Origin: Trichobilharzia regenti
Lineage: Eukaryota; Platyhelminthes; Trematoda; Strigeidida; Schistosomatidae
Direction: 5' to 3'
Assembly (NCBI GenBank): GCA_944472135.2
Contig: OX235263.1
Span: forward strand, 33,719,379-33,783,378
Length of the DNA stretch: 64,000 bases
Each line of letters starts with the position of its first letter. Position 1 is the stretch's first letter. The position numbers were made by a program, and so were the translations under genes. The notes under the pieces were generated by a model. That model was not told the DNA's origin. It saw nothing but the letters and a program-made list of their open reading frames with translations, and ran no database searches. Below, in pieces: positions 45,200-55,742 of this stretch.

Positions 45200-46010
45200 A
45201 CCATACCAAACACACTTGAACTAAGAACTTTCTAAGGAATTAGTGTGAGTTCCATCGGAAGGATTGATGAAACAATTTGTACGGTTGTTGATTTGATGAA
45301 AATAGCCCAGATTTAATAACTGACTATAACTACTCCATTCATCTCTATGAATATTCATCCCGGGCAGCACTAAAAGCTGGATAATAGGCAATAAGACATC
45401 TGCACTGCGATTAGGGATCGCCTCAATATATCCTTTGTGGAGGGTGGTGTCATTTATCCCTAACACCTAACACCCACTGCTGATTTGCGTTTAATCTACC
45501 TCGATTATACTTTTTTTTTATCAACACCGTTTCATCCACGTGAACAATGACGCCAACTCCACCAAGTACCTGTGTCAGACTGTTCATTTTCTGCTATGTT
45601 GCAGTATTGGTACCATTGCACTGCAGACACTTTCGAATTTTCTGATTCGTATGCTGTTGCGGTATCTGGTCTTTTAAGCATTCACTTATGACACATCATT
45701 AAAATTTTCGTTTGAGGTAATTTAGACTTTGCAAAAAAGAAAGTACATAAGGAATCTGTAAACTAAAAAGAACGACATACCTTCTTAAACTGATTTCCGG
45801 GTTCGGCACTCATTGCACCTGTAAGAAACCCATCGATGCACCTAGTGTATCTTTGCATATGCATGACACCTCTACATTGACAATTTTTCGAACTTCCTAT
45901 CACTCCGTATCCCAAACAGTAATGAAAAACAAGATCTGAAGCGAATTTGCAACGCAAAAGGTGTACAGCATTCATAAGTACGTCTGGATAATACGGAGTC
46001 ACCTGATTTG
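45200..46010 (-). mobile_element. Merlin-type (IS1016-related) DNA transposon relic
   Basis: On the minus strand, 46002-45763 holds the N-terminal zinc-binding region (CQCRGVMHMQRYTRCIDGF, then after a frame change YRCNECRTRKSV). 45700-45600 reads MLKRPDTATAYESENSKVSA and VQWYQYC. 45570-45480 reads GVIVHVDETVLIKKKYNRGR, containing the first catalytic Asp. 45466-45221 reads KGYIEAIPNRSADVLLPIIQ, then HRDEWSSYSQL with the second Asp and HTNSLES with the likely Glu. This is the DDE transposase order of the Merlin superfamily, first described in part from schistosomes. At least four frame changes or stops, and the C-terminus after the Glu is lost. TIRs were not identified. Confidence 0.85.
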
Positions 46011-46084
46011 TTGCTCAGGGTCATTTGTCCGTTTGCTAGGTGCTTTCGGTTCCGTGTGCTACAGTTTAGAGTTACCAAAAAGTC

Positions 46085-46192
46085 TTGCATTTTACCAGTT
46101 GAGGTTGCTAGCCTCCACACTCAGCGTCCCCCTTCACTGGGAGGGGGCTTGATGAGCATTCTACCAATCGACCACCAACACACTTTGATAGT
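46085..46192 (-). mobile_element. SINE-C copy 5, partial
   Basis: The minus strand has a tRNA-like head (TGGTGGTCGATTGGTAGAAT), then GTGGAGGCTAGCAACCTC, the RTE-5'-like body. It sits between the Merlin relic and RTE-1. Confidence 0.6.
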
Positions 46193-46232
46193 TATATTCG
46201 ACTAGTTTTTTTTTCTGTTCAGGAAGTATTAT

Positions 46233-49200
46233 TATATATATTATATTGTTGTATCCTTTAGTTCCTAGAGGAACATAGGGCTTCAGCTGCGCACATCCAT
46301 TGCCTTCTGTTTTCTGACAACTTTTTCACCTCGCTCCAGGTCTGTCCACATGCTTTCATCTTCTCTTCGCATGACCTCCTCCAAGTCACCCTTGCACTGA
46401 CGACCAACTCGCCGCCTCCCTTTCGGGTTCCACTCGAGCGATGGCTTGTCTAGTGATGTCACTTGATGGTTTCCTCAGCGTATGGCCAATCCATCTCCAT
46501 TTCTTTCTGCCTATTTGTTTCACAATCGGTTCCTGATTGGTTGGTTCCTCACCAGAGATCCCTGTTGCTGATCTTTTCTGGCCGGCCATCTGATCTTGAG
46601 TATTGAGCGAAGACAGCTGTTAATGAAGGTGTGAAGTTTGTTTGAGATGCTCTTTATGACGCGCCAAGTCTCTGATCCGTATAGTAGCACTGACTTTACA
46701 TTGGAGTTGAAAATCCGGATCTTATTTTTGATGCTGAGTGCTGTTGACCTCCACACAGATTTGAGAGTAATGAAAGCTTGTCTTGCTTTTCCGATTCTGG
46801 CTTTGATATCCTCGTCAGTTCCGCCTGTAGTTGAGACGATGCTTCCCAGGTAGGTGAAGGAGGTTGTTTCTTTCAGGTTCTTCCCATTTATGCTGATTGT
46901 TGTCTGTTGTTGTTGTTGCTGTTGATGTTGGCTAGGAATCTTCATCACCTCTGTTTTATCTATGTTCACGTGAAGTCCTATCTTTGATGCTTCTTCTGCC
47001 AACTTGTTACTTTTCACTTGCATATCTTCCAGTTTATGGGAAATCAGACATATATCATCGGCGAAATCCAGATCCTCCAAGTCTTTTGTGTCAGTCCATT
47101 TTATGCCTGTTCCCTCGTTGGTTGCCGTTGTCTGTCGCATTATCCAATCAATTGCAATCAGGAAGATCATTGGTGATAGTAGACAGCCTTGCCTCACTCC
47201 CGTCCTCACTTCGAAGGCTTCCGTAAGTTTCCCGTTGTGGATTACTTGGCATGCAGCATTGTCGTATAACTGTTGGATGAGATGTATAATTGTCGATGGG
47301 ACCCCGTAGTAGCGAAGTAGTTTCCAAATGACCTCTCGATCGACGCTGTCGAAGGCCTTTTCAAAGTCGATGAAGTTGAGATAGAGAGGTGACTGCCATT
47401 CCAAGCTTTGTTCAATGATGATCCGTAGAGTGGCGATTTGATCAATACATGATTTGTTTCTCCTGAATCCAGCCTGTTCCGGACGAAGTTTTTCATCTAG
47501 GGCTTGTTTGATTCTCTCCAGGATGATGCGACTTAGTATCTTGCTTGGAATGGACAGAAGCATAATTCCACGCCAGTTTTTACATTGACTTAAGTCTCCT
47601 TTCTTTGGAAGTTTGAATAAGTATCCGTTCTTCCAATCCTCGGGTACTTTGCCCTCTTTCCACACCTTCTCCAGCAGTGGTGTCATCAAGTCCGCTGTTG
47701 TCTCTGGGTCTATTTTCAAAGCTTCTGCTGGGATTCCATCTGGTCCCGGTGTTTTCCCAGCTTTTAGCATCTTGATTGCATTCAGGACTTCTGATTTCGT
47801 CGGGGGGTCAGTGTTCACTGGTAGTTCTGCTTCCGTTGTTGGTATTGTTGGGCGTGTTGTAGGTGGCGGACGATTTAGAAGTCTTTTGAAGTGTTCAACC
47901 CAGTGCTTTCTCTGTTCCACCTCTTTGGTGATTGACTTTCCATTGTCGTCCTTTATTGGCTTAATCTGTGTCGAACGTTTGCCCGAAAGGTTCCTAGTTG
48001 TTTGGTAGAGTGTGGCGAGGTCTCCTTTGCCTGCAGCTTGTTCTGCTTCGTTTGCCATGGTTTCATAATATTTTCTTTTGTCTTCCCTGGCACTCTTCTT
48101 CACTCTTTTGTTCAGTGTATTGTAGCTTGCATTCAGCTCCTGTTTTTGTTGCTCGTCAGTGCACTGGATAATCTTTTGCTTCACTGTCCTTCTCTCTTCT
48201 ATTAGTTTCCAAGTGTCCGTAGTGAGCCACTGTTTGTCCTGTCTCTTTTTTCTGCCTAGAATTTCTATGCAGGTTTGGCTCCACACCGTTTTCAAGTTGT
48301 TCCAGTGCTTTTCGACGCCGACCTCTTCGCTGGTGTTGATTTGTGTCTCGGCTTTGTCCTTTATGCTTGCAATGAAGATGTCCTTTGTAGCCTGGTCCTT
48401 CAGCTTTTGAGTGTTGAACTTGGCTTGTGGTCTATCTGCAGCTCCTGATTCCCTGAAAGCTTTTAATTTGATTTGGATTGTCCCTTGTACGAGATAGTGG
48501 TCTGAGCCAACGTCTGCTCCTCTTCTTGCTTTTGTGTCCAGTAGGCTGCGCCTCCACTTCCTTGAGATTGAGATGAAGTCGATTTGGTTTTTGGTTTGCC
48601 CGTCTGGTGACACCCATGTAGCCTTGTGGATATCTTTGTGCTTGTATACACTGCCACCAATCACTAGTTCGTTGAAGGCGCAGAAGTCGGCGAAGAGTTC
48701 TCCGTTTTCATTCATTTCTCCTAGAGCTTCTCTACCCATGATGAGTTCCCTTCCTGTATTGTCTGGTCCCAGTTTGGCGTTCATGTCTCCCATTAGTATT
48801 TTCATGTCGCCAGCTGGAGTATTGTCCATTGTTGCCTGTAGTTGCCTGTAGAATTCTTCTTTCTTTTCGAGGTCTGCGTTGTTTGTGGGTGCATAACATT
48901 GTATGATTGACACTTTCCTTCCTTTGGAGTTGAACCTGGCGGTCATTATCCTGGACGAAATCGCCTCCCATTGTATCAGGGCTTTCGTTGCCGTTGGTGA
49001 CATCATGATAGCCACGCCCTCGGTGTGCGTGTGGTTATCTTCTGGGTGACCGGAGTAGATCACTGACTCACCTGTTGACAATTTGGTGAGTCCACTCCCA
49101 TTCCATCTGCTTTCACATATTCCCAGCACTTGTATTCCGTATCTTTTCATCTCGTTGGCGATCTGGGCAGCTTTCCCAGTCTCGTACATAGTTCGGACGT

Positions 49201-49310
49201 TCCATGTTCCCACACAGACTTTTTCTTTTGGTGCAAAGAGGTTCATTGTGCTGAAGTTTCTGTAGCAATTTTGTTTACAGGGTGGGGTTGCTAGCCTCAC
49301 GCCTGAGAAA
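46233..49310 (-). mobile_element. RTE-1: near-complete RTE-type LINE
   Basis: About 3.1 kb, close to the 3.2 kb typical of RTE elements. The 5' end lies near 49310 (GCGTGAGGCTAGCAACCCCA), with one long ORF (46520-49300) and C-terminal coding continuing in two further frames to about 46250. The 3' end reads AGCCCTATGTTCCTCTAGG followed by a short TA-rich tail at 46225-46250. There is no poly-A, as expected for RTE. It is the reference copy for RTE-2 to RTE-8 here. The antisense open stretches across it are shadows. Confidence 0.9.
46520..49300 (-). CDS. RTE endonuclease-reverse transcriptase, 926 codons, C-terminally frameshifted
   Basis: An apurinic-type (EEP) endonuclease fills the N-terminus: TWNVR (32-36), CESRW (62-66, catalytic Glu), GDMNAKLG (171-178), QIDFISI (239-245), GSDHYL (265-270). 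The RT follows: [14 protein letters not shown] (515-528), [13 protein letters not shown] (642-654), [10 protein letters not shown] (701-710) and FADD (746-749). A Gln-rich run (791-799) lies after the palm. The protein nicks target DNA and reverse-transcribes its own RNA. Met19 (49246) may be the true start, because codons 1-18 lie in sequence shared with SINE-C. The reading frame breaks near residue 910: the expected [19 protein letters not shown] segment is in another frame (46386-46589) and the end, CAAEALCSSRN, in a third. Databases often mislabel such proteins as craniofacial development protein 2-like. Confidence 0.92.
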   Translation of the reverse strand: MRLATPPCKQNCYRNFSTMNLFAPKEKVCVGTWNVRTMYETGKAAQIANEMKRYGIQVLGICESRWNGSGLTKLSTGESVIYSGHPEDNHTHTEGVAIMMSPTATKALIQWEAISSRIMTARFNSKGRKVSIIQCYAPTNNADLEKKEEFYRQLQATMDNTPAGDMKILMGDMNAKLGPDNTGRELIMGREALGEMNENGELFADFCAFNELVIGGSVYKHKDIHKATWVSPDGQTKNQIDFISISRKWRRSLLDTKARRGADVGSDHYLVQGTIQIKLKAFRESGAADRPQAKFNTQKLKDQATKDIFIASIKDKAETQINTSEEVGVEKHWNNLKTVWSQTCIEILGRKKRQDKQWLTTDTWKLIEERRTVKQKIIQCTDEQQKQELNASYNTLNKRVKKSAREDKRKYYETMANEAEQAAGKGDLATLYQTTRNLSGKRSTQIKPIKDDNGKSITKEVEQRKHWVEHFKRLLNRPPPTTRPTIPTTEAELPVNTDPPTKSEVLNAIKMLKAGKTPGPDGIPAEALKIDPETTADLMTPLLEKVWKEGKVPEDWKNGYLFKLPKKGDLSQCKNWRGIMLLSIPSKILSRIILERIKQALDEKLRPEQAGFRRNKSCIDQIATLRIIIEQSLEWQSPLYLNFIDFEKAFDSVDREVIWKLLRYYGVPSTIIHLIQQLYDNAACQVIHNGKLTEAFEVRTGVRQGCLLSPMIFLIAIDWIMRQTTATNEGTGIKWTDTKDLEDLDFADDICLISHKLEDMQVKSNKLAEEASKIGLHVNIDKTEVMKIPSQHQQQQQQQTTISINGKNLKETTSFTYLGSIVSTTGGTDEDIKARIGKARQAFITLKSVWRSTALSIKNKIRIFNSNVKSVLLYGSETWRVIKSISNKLHTFINSCLRSILKIRWPARKDQQQGSLVRNQPIRNRL

Positions 49311-50339
49311 GGAATGATTACATTAAGATAAAGTTTAGAGAGAAGCGACTTTTTGGGTTGCTCCCCTCAAAATCAGAAAATAACGGACAAACAATGAGAA
49401 CAACACCAACAAAAGGAAAACAGTTCACAGAAAAAAGGGCAAAAAGCGACAACAACGATACAATACAACAACATGCAATATAGTTCAGCACAGTTAACTA
49501 AAATGATATCTCAACCATAAACTCACTGACTTGGAGCAACTTGAACATATAAATCCAACAATATATACAATTATAGATGTGTTTATGTTTAAAAATTCCA
49601 CAAATCCAAATAGTTAGTTATATGTATTATCTGTCAATAAGATTTTATCCTCAGATTTAGTGTTCGAAAGGTAAATAATTGTAATAGTTTTCACAAACTC
49701 TTGGCATGAAATTTTACAGAAACGAGAGTTTTTATAAATAAAGGAAATGTAGCGCAATAGTCGAAAAGCGAAGAATTTTGATTAACGACACTGTCGAGAT
49801 ATTTTTTTAGTATTTTCGAATATAACTTTATATTATTTTAGTAGTATCACATATTTTATCTCATTATAAGCTGTTTTGATATTGTGATAATATATACGTT
49901 TTTATTCTGTGCGTGACTCAAGAAAGTTTGTTAAAGTATATAGTATTCAGCAAAACGTGTGGATAGCATTAAACCCGGCTTTGTTGATCCGTTCAGATAA
50001 AAAAAAAGCAACAGGGTTTTGGTTGTTACAGAAAGATCATTAATTAAATTATCTGAATAACACTTTTATTAGAAATATAAGTGTACCCATATTTATGTAT
50101 AGATGTATATATTGTTAATTATATCGACTTCATATTCAAACACACCATTATCGGATGTTTTGTGACTTTTTAAAGTTTTTTTATGATTCACTGATCGACA
50201 CTTTTCTCATCTACATCATGAAACAGGTAAATTTTTAAGTAGAAAAGAGATATGAATAGCTAGAGGATTCAGTTCAGTTACCATGTAGCTAATTTTTTTT
50301 TACCATAAAGTAACATATGTGACTTCTGAAATAGCAGAT
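49311..50339. other. No gene; possible RTE 5' flank
   Basis: 49311-49500 may include RTE 5' untranslated sequence. The remainder is AT-rich and unassigned. Confidence 0.45.
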
Positions 50340-51060
50340 ATCAGAAATCTTTCTTGAGATCAAACCAGTGCCGATGTGTATTGAAATTTAGAAAGAGTAG
50401 TAGTACTAATGGAATACTCTGAGGCGATAAGAAAACATTATAAGATCTGGGTTTCGTAGAGGATTTATGCCTAATGTCACATAAACTTGAAGAATTAAAG
50501 GCGAAAACCAGCAAACTATCTGAAAACACAGTGAAGACAGCATTTTAAGTGAACATAAAGAAGACAAGGTAATGAAGATAATTTAACCGAAAACAACAAC
50601 CACCATCAGTCAACATCGACTGAATCGATTTGGAAGAGGCCGATTCCTTCACTCATTTAAATAGCATCGTATGAACTACGAACGGAATGCATAATAATGT
50701 CAAAATCGGAATCGGAAAGACAAAGTACATCTCCGTCAATCTCAAATCAGTACAAAAATCGTTTGCACTCAGCATAAGGAACAAAATTCCGATTTTTAAC
50801 ACTGGTGTTAAGTTAGTTCTTCTGTATGGGTAGGAAAACTGGTGCATCACGAGAAGTATTTCCAGCAATTAACTGCAAACTTTTATCGAAAACAACTGAT
50901 AAAAAGGTTACAAGGAGTTAGCAGCAAGAAATTCTAGGAACAGACCAATCAAGAATCCATCACTCAACAAATTTCTAAGAGGAAGTGGAGGTGAAATGGG
51001 CGTCTCGAGTGTAAGTGCTTCAAATTGGAAATGTCTACGTGTCATAAGGAAATCATAAAT
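50340..51060 (+). mobile_element. RTE-5: decayed RTE fragment
   Basis: The plus strand parallels RTE-1 from the palm-end region through the [12 protein letters not shown] region (near 50805, TTAGTTCTTCTGTATGGG) to the RNQ segment near 50945. Many stops. The antisense open stretch at 50653-50868 is a shadow. Confidence 0.7.
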
Positions 51061-51939
51061 TCTCTTATCAGCCCCATTGGTACTGAATCGAAGACCACTT
51101 TTAGGACTTCACTAGAACCAAATGGGTTTAACTGTTTTTCGAATAAAACACTTTATTAAAATAACAACTTTCAGCCTCATTTATAATGAGATTTCCAATT
51201 CAACTACAGTTTTAGTCATTAGGATGTTTTTTTAGAATGCGGTCTAACATTTAGGACAAAACATTTTGACCATATATATATATATAAGACAATTTGTCAG
51301 GCAGCATAGATATAATTGTAAAGAGAGAAATTCAAATATTTCGACCTCAATTCGGAAGCTACTCGATGATTTTTTCTACATAGCTCAACAGATTTCCATG
51401 AATCACGTAAAATTCAAAATTATATCAAAAGAATATCAGACAGACAATCTGAATGAAAGAATCTGTGGTACTGTTGAATAATAATACCATTTCAGAAATA
51501 AATAACTACCTCAACGATGCCATTCAGCAGCTATAAAGTCGAAACATTACTAGCAGTGATTAACTGAATATAAAGACAGATAATGTGAATCAAGTAAAAG
51601 AAAGGTATGCAAATGCTACATGAAAAAATAATAGTAATAGTAACAGCTTTATTCCAAACAGTATTTGTGGTACAGGTATGGAATTTTCAGTGTGCATTAC
51701 AATATATTGCATATAATTACCTCATAAATTTTATAAGAATTTAAAATCAAAAAGTAACACTCAAAAAAGATAAATAAAAAAATGAAAAGAACAGCGTTGC
51801 GTTTACGTTTCAAACAATGCATCACAGGATATGAAATGTAAAATTGGTGTATAATAGAAGATGAGAACAACAGTGTAATAGTAACGAGGAAAGGAAAACA
51901 AAAACTAATGGGACTATTTGTTAGAGTGCCGTAGTAAGT
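51061..51939. other. No gene; SINE-B tail fragment at 51645-51700
   Basis: The minus strand at 51645-51700 carries the SINE-B 3' block (CATACCTGTACCACAAATAC). The rest is AT-rich. Confidence 0.5.
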
Positions 51940-53275
51940 TTATCGTGTTATACCTAACGGATTTCTCATCACATAACAGCTGTGCCAGATATGGTATTGT
52001 GGAGTTTTGAACCTAGTAGTCCTAGCATATAGCCTCCTATAGCTGTTTCTGGTTCTATCAGATGAAATGCAAGGAGAGAGCTGCGTATATAGAGGATGCT
52101 TGGGGTCTGAGATTATAGTATTCGCTAGTTTCTTACATGACATTATATGTCTATCCACAATAGTGTTAACCAGTTGGTTCAACGATATCCCACTTGCCCT
52201 ACTAACGGCTTTTAGTGCCCTTCTCAGCAAAGCAAAATCTTTCTTAAGTAGTCCAGGAAAGATTAATGGGGAGCAGTAAAGGAGGATGGGTAAAATACAA
52301 GAATTGACAAACGGAGAAAGCAAAGACTGCTTTATGCCAGACTGCCTTAACTTCCTAATGTAGAACGTTAAGCGAAACATCTTTCTAGTAACTAGCAAGA
52401 TGTTGGAGGACTAGGATAGATCGGAGGAAATATTCATTCCAAGGTACTTGACATTAGATGTAATTTCAACCTCTATGCAGTCAACGATAGTGAAGCCATG
52501 TGAGCTAACTAGTTGTTGTAGGTCACATTTTCGTCTGATTGTGAAATTGACTACCTGACATTTAGACGGATTCAGACTGAGGCCGTTTGAAGAGGACCAC
52601 TGACTAGTTTTCGACACAAAGTTATTTATTTTGGAACAGTCTGTCTGAAAGGTGACAAGCATAGAAACAGAGAGGTCGTCAGCATACTTGACAAAAGTGG
52701 CTACATCAGAATGGGGCAAGTCGTAAGAGAGAAAAAAGAAAACAGAAAAGCAGAAAGAACAGTCAGTACCTTGAGGAACACCAGCTAAAGTAAGTGAGGT
52801 AGTGGAGGACTTTCCATTGTAGAAGGTGTACTGGCTCCTATCAGAGAAATAGGAATGCAACCAGCTCTCAGCCTGTGTTTCAGCAAGCTTACTTAGCAAG
52901 AAAGACTCAGGTACAGAGTCAAATGCAGATATGTAATCAAGGAAGGCACACCGAACATATTTAGCTCCTCTATCTCAACTAGAGATTATATTATGATGTA
53001 GGACAACAGCAGCATCTAAGGTTCACCTACTGTGTTTATAAGCAAACTGGTTAGGTTCATTGAAAGGCTTAAAAGAGGTGTCAAGATTGAGTAAAATAAG
53101 TCTTTCCATAACTTTCAAAAAAGGTGAGTAATAGCAATGGGTCTAAACTTAACATTAGGTCCACGTGGTGATTTAGGCACTGGAACAATCTTGATATTTT
53201 TCCATGAGTCAGGTATGATACTTTTGGTGGTCACAAAGATTAGTCAGAATAGCCAAATAAGTATTGATGTTTAAA
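51940..53275 (-). mobile_element. CR1/Jockey-type LINE, RT and C-terminal region, broken
   Basis: Reading down the minus strand: IIPDSWKNIKIVPVPKSP near 53215, VKFRPIAITHLFLKVMERL near 53160, then, after stops, VRCAFLDYISAFDSVPESF near 52955, GVPQGTDCSFCFSVF near 52780, and FVKYADDLSVSML near 52685 with an intact YADD. LSLNPSKCQVVNF near 52560 and NVKYLGMNIS near 52430 follow. After a frame break near 52405, an RT thumb-like region (YIRKLRQSGI, then PILLYCSPLIF) runs to the stop at 51940. The order fits CR1-group RTs, a family well known in schistosomes. The endonuclease is absent (5' truncation). Confidence 0.88.
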
Positions 53276-53635
53276 GCAGATTCTGATCTGAAGAAATTCA
53301 AACAAGGCCAACTTTCTTACATTAATATGGAAAAAATCGTCTTTTTATTTCATTAGTTGGTTAGAAGGAATGAAAATTATGCAAATAGAAAGCATCAGTT
53401 TAATTATTAACTTGTTCTCACAGACAATTAATGGAATTAGATATTTGTGTGCTTTCATTTTTACTTATCAAATTGAATATGATGAACAGAGCTAATAACA
53501 AAATTACTTATAAAAATACTGACAAATGATGATGTGGAGATGCCTAGAATGTCCGCTGAGTATAAATAAAATAGTCTTTTTGGAAGTGGTAGTTGAATGA
53601 CTGAATTTCAATGCCTAGAAGTTATTCCAGTATTG
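53276..53635. other. No gene seen
   Basis: AT-rich unassigned DNA. Confidence 0.6.
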
Positions 53636-54035
53636 GTCTGTAGGGATTTGATTGATTAATTACCGGATTTCATTATGAGCTGAAATTAGTTAGAGAGCTA
53701 TTAGGAGACCTGAAGGGACTAATGAATATCCATTTGGTTCTAGTTTGCGACACTTCATCAATACGCACCCATAACGCAGGGTCCAAAACCAGGAACTTCT
53801 GGTTACAGAAAGAGTTTGCAGACCATTAAGTCACTGGGGCCCAACCCCAATGGCCAACCCATGAATTGCAACTTCTGCCTATTCACGACGTAGCGTGACC
53901 AATAGGCAATGGCATCCGTGGCGAGTATTTGTCCTCACTTCCAACATGCCGTACCCTGTTGATCAAATCTGTCCACTGCTTCAAGGTTTTCCGGTTGTTT
54001 TCCAGCCGATATGAGCTCATGATGAGATCCTGTAA
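53636..54035 (-). mobile_element. SINE-A copy 10, near full length, decayed
   Basis: The minus strand contains the 3' block (AGCTCTCTAACTAATTTCAG near 53690), a decayed hammerhead (GATGAAGTGTCGCAAACTAG near 53745), a tRNA-like middle (53770-53850) and the 5' module. Confidence 0.7.
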
Positions 54036-54444
54036 CTTAGAAGTTATTGTTAGATATGCGTGATGTAGCTACTGCTAAGTACCTTTAATTAAACAACAGA
54101 TATTTCAGAGTTCAAACGAATGTCAGACATCTAAATGTAAATACGTGAATAATCAAAACCGTTTTCCAAAAGTGATTTCCGTTTAATTCAGGACACAAGT
54201 CAGAGTGAGTATTGAGTATTATATTGAACCTGTTGAAAACATATACAGAAACGAAGATAATAAATTAGTAATATGAATAATTCATATTTGCGCTTCTGTT
54301 TGTCTTGCTCAATTATGCATTAGGTTAGTAGTTTGTTGTCTAGATGCCGCTCATAGACTAGTCACAAATCAATACGAAAATAAATGAAATACTCCCTCCA
54401 TATCAAAACACAAACAAAATCAGCTCAAATCCGATGCAGCCTAA
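54036..54444. other. No gene seen
   Basis: AT-rich unassigned DNA. Confidence 0.6.
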
Positions 54445-55300
54445 ATTATTATTACTCCCTTGTCTCATTCTTTGCAGTTCTCTCTAGCTGGCTCTACTAT
54501 AGTCCATGAGCACCTATCTCCTCTTCACACCACGCCCACCATATCACTCTCAGACCTATGCACAACTCGAAGTTTCCTTTTCAGGTTCCACTCGAGTGAG
54601 GGTCTGCAAAGTGATGTCACTCAGTCGTTTATTCAGTGTGTGTGTGTCCATCCTTTCTCCATTTTCTTTGTCATATTTGTTGATTAACAGGTTCTCGATT
54701 GGTTCGTTCCCAAAATTTCCTGTCACTAACTCTTACTGGCTGGTCTTCTGATATTAAGCACAGGATCAGTGAAGGTATCTGTTGATTGGAGTCTGAAGTG
54801 GACTGTAGGAAATGCTTTTCGTGAAGCGCCACGCATCTAACCCATATAGAAGAACTGACTTATACGTGGTTTTGGGAATCCGAATTTTGTTGTTTATGCT
54901 GAGTGTGGAAGTATTTGAAATGATACTGCCTAGGTAATTAGGAGGAATGATCACCATCAAATTTCTCCGCCTGTTGGAGAGTGGAGTTCCCTGTGGTTGG
55001 GTGGTTATCTTCATCACCACTTTCTTCTCTGTGTTCACTCTAAGTACCAACTTTGCTCTCTACCTCTTCTGACAGCTGTTTTTGTTTTCGCCTGTAAGTC
55101 GCGGAGTTTGTTTGAAACCACACATAAACCGTCCACGAAATCCATATCTTCGAGAATCTTCTTATCGGTCCAATGTATTCCTGCCCTCATGCTCCAACTC
55201 AAAGTTTTCTGCATAATCGAGGCCTCCAGAATATCATTGGTGATATTAGGCAGCTTCGTCTTACTTCTGCTGTCACTTCGAAAGCTTCGTTGAACAAAAT
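54445..55300 (-). mobile_element. RTE-4: divergent, decayed RTE fragment
   Basis: The minus strand at 55304-55035 reads AGIHWTDKKILEDMDFVDGL and CVVSNKLRDLQAK, parallel to [20 protein letters not shown] in RTE-1, with FADD read as FVDG. 55050-54766 reads PPNYLGSIISNTSTLSINNK and YKSVLLYGLDAW. More diverged from RTE-1 than RTE-2 or RTE-3, so older or a separate lineage. Confidence 0.82.
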
Positions 55301-55742
55301 TCATATTTTATTTTCCCTAGTACTAGAAAATGTTCCTCGAATATTTTAGGTCTCATTTCTTCGCTAACAGATGAAAATACTAGTGTGGAAATCGCGTGAC
55401 AATTCGAAAACTACTACATTTTGTTGTGAGTGACTTCATCATAGTTAATTCTCATGGATTAGTCTATTCGTGTGTAAATTAGTTTGAGATTGAGAGTTAC
55501 TTTCGCTTCAGTCAGAATCAGTGATATGCTTTTACATTCAGAGAAATCGATTTCACAGTTCTGTTTTCCTAAGTTATTAAAATGACCAGAAAACCTTAAT
55601 TGTGTTTCATACAGATGGTTATATATATATTCATGCTGAGAAGCCGAAGAAATAAATGACGGTGCCATAAAATAATGCAAAAGCTGTTGTTCTTGCTTTC
55701 TTCAAACACACAGTTCCCTTGATAAATTTCGATAAAGCAACA
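55301..55742. other. No gene seen; left flank of inverted repeat
   Basis: AT-rich. Whether the inverted repeat extends into this segment cannot be judged, because the partner lies beyond the window edge. Confidence 0.5.

Noticed and set aside
47004..49265. Several plus-strand open stretches across RTE-1
   Set aside because: They are antisense shadows of the 926-codon RTE ORF.
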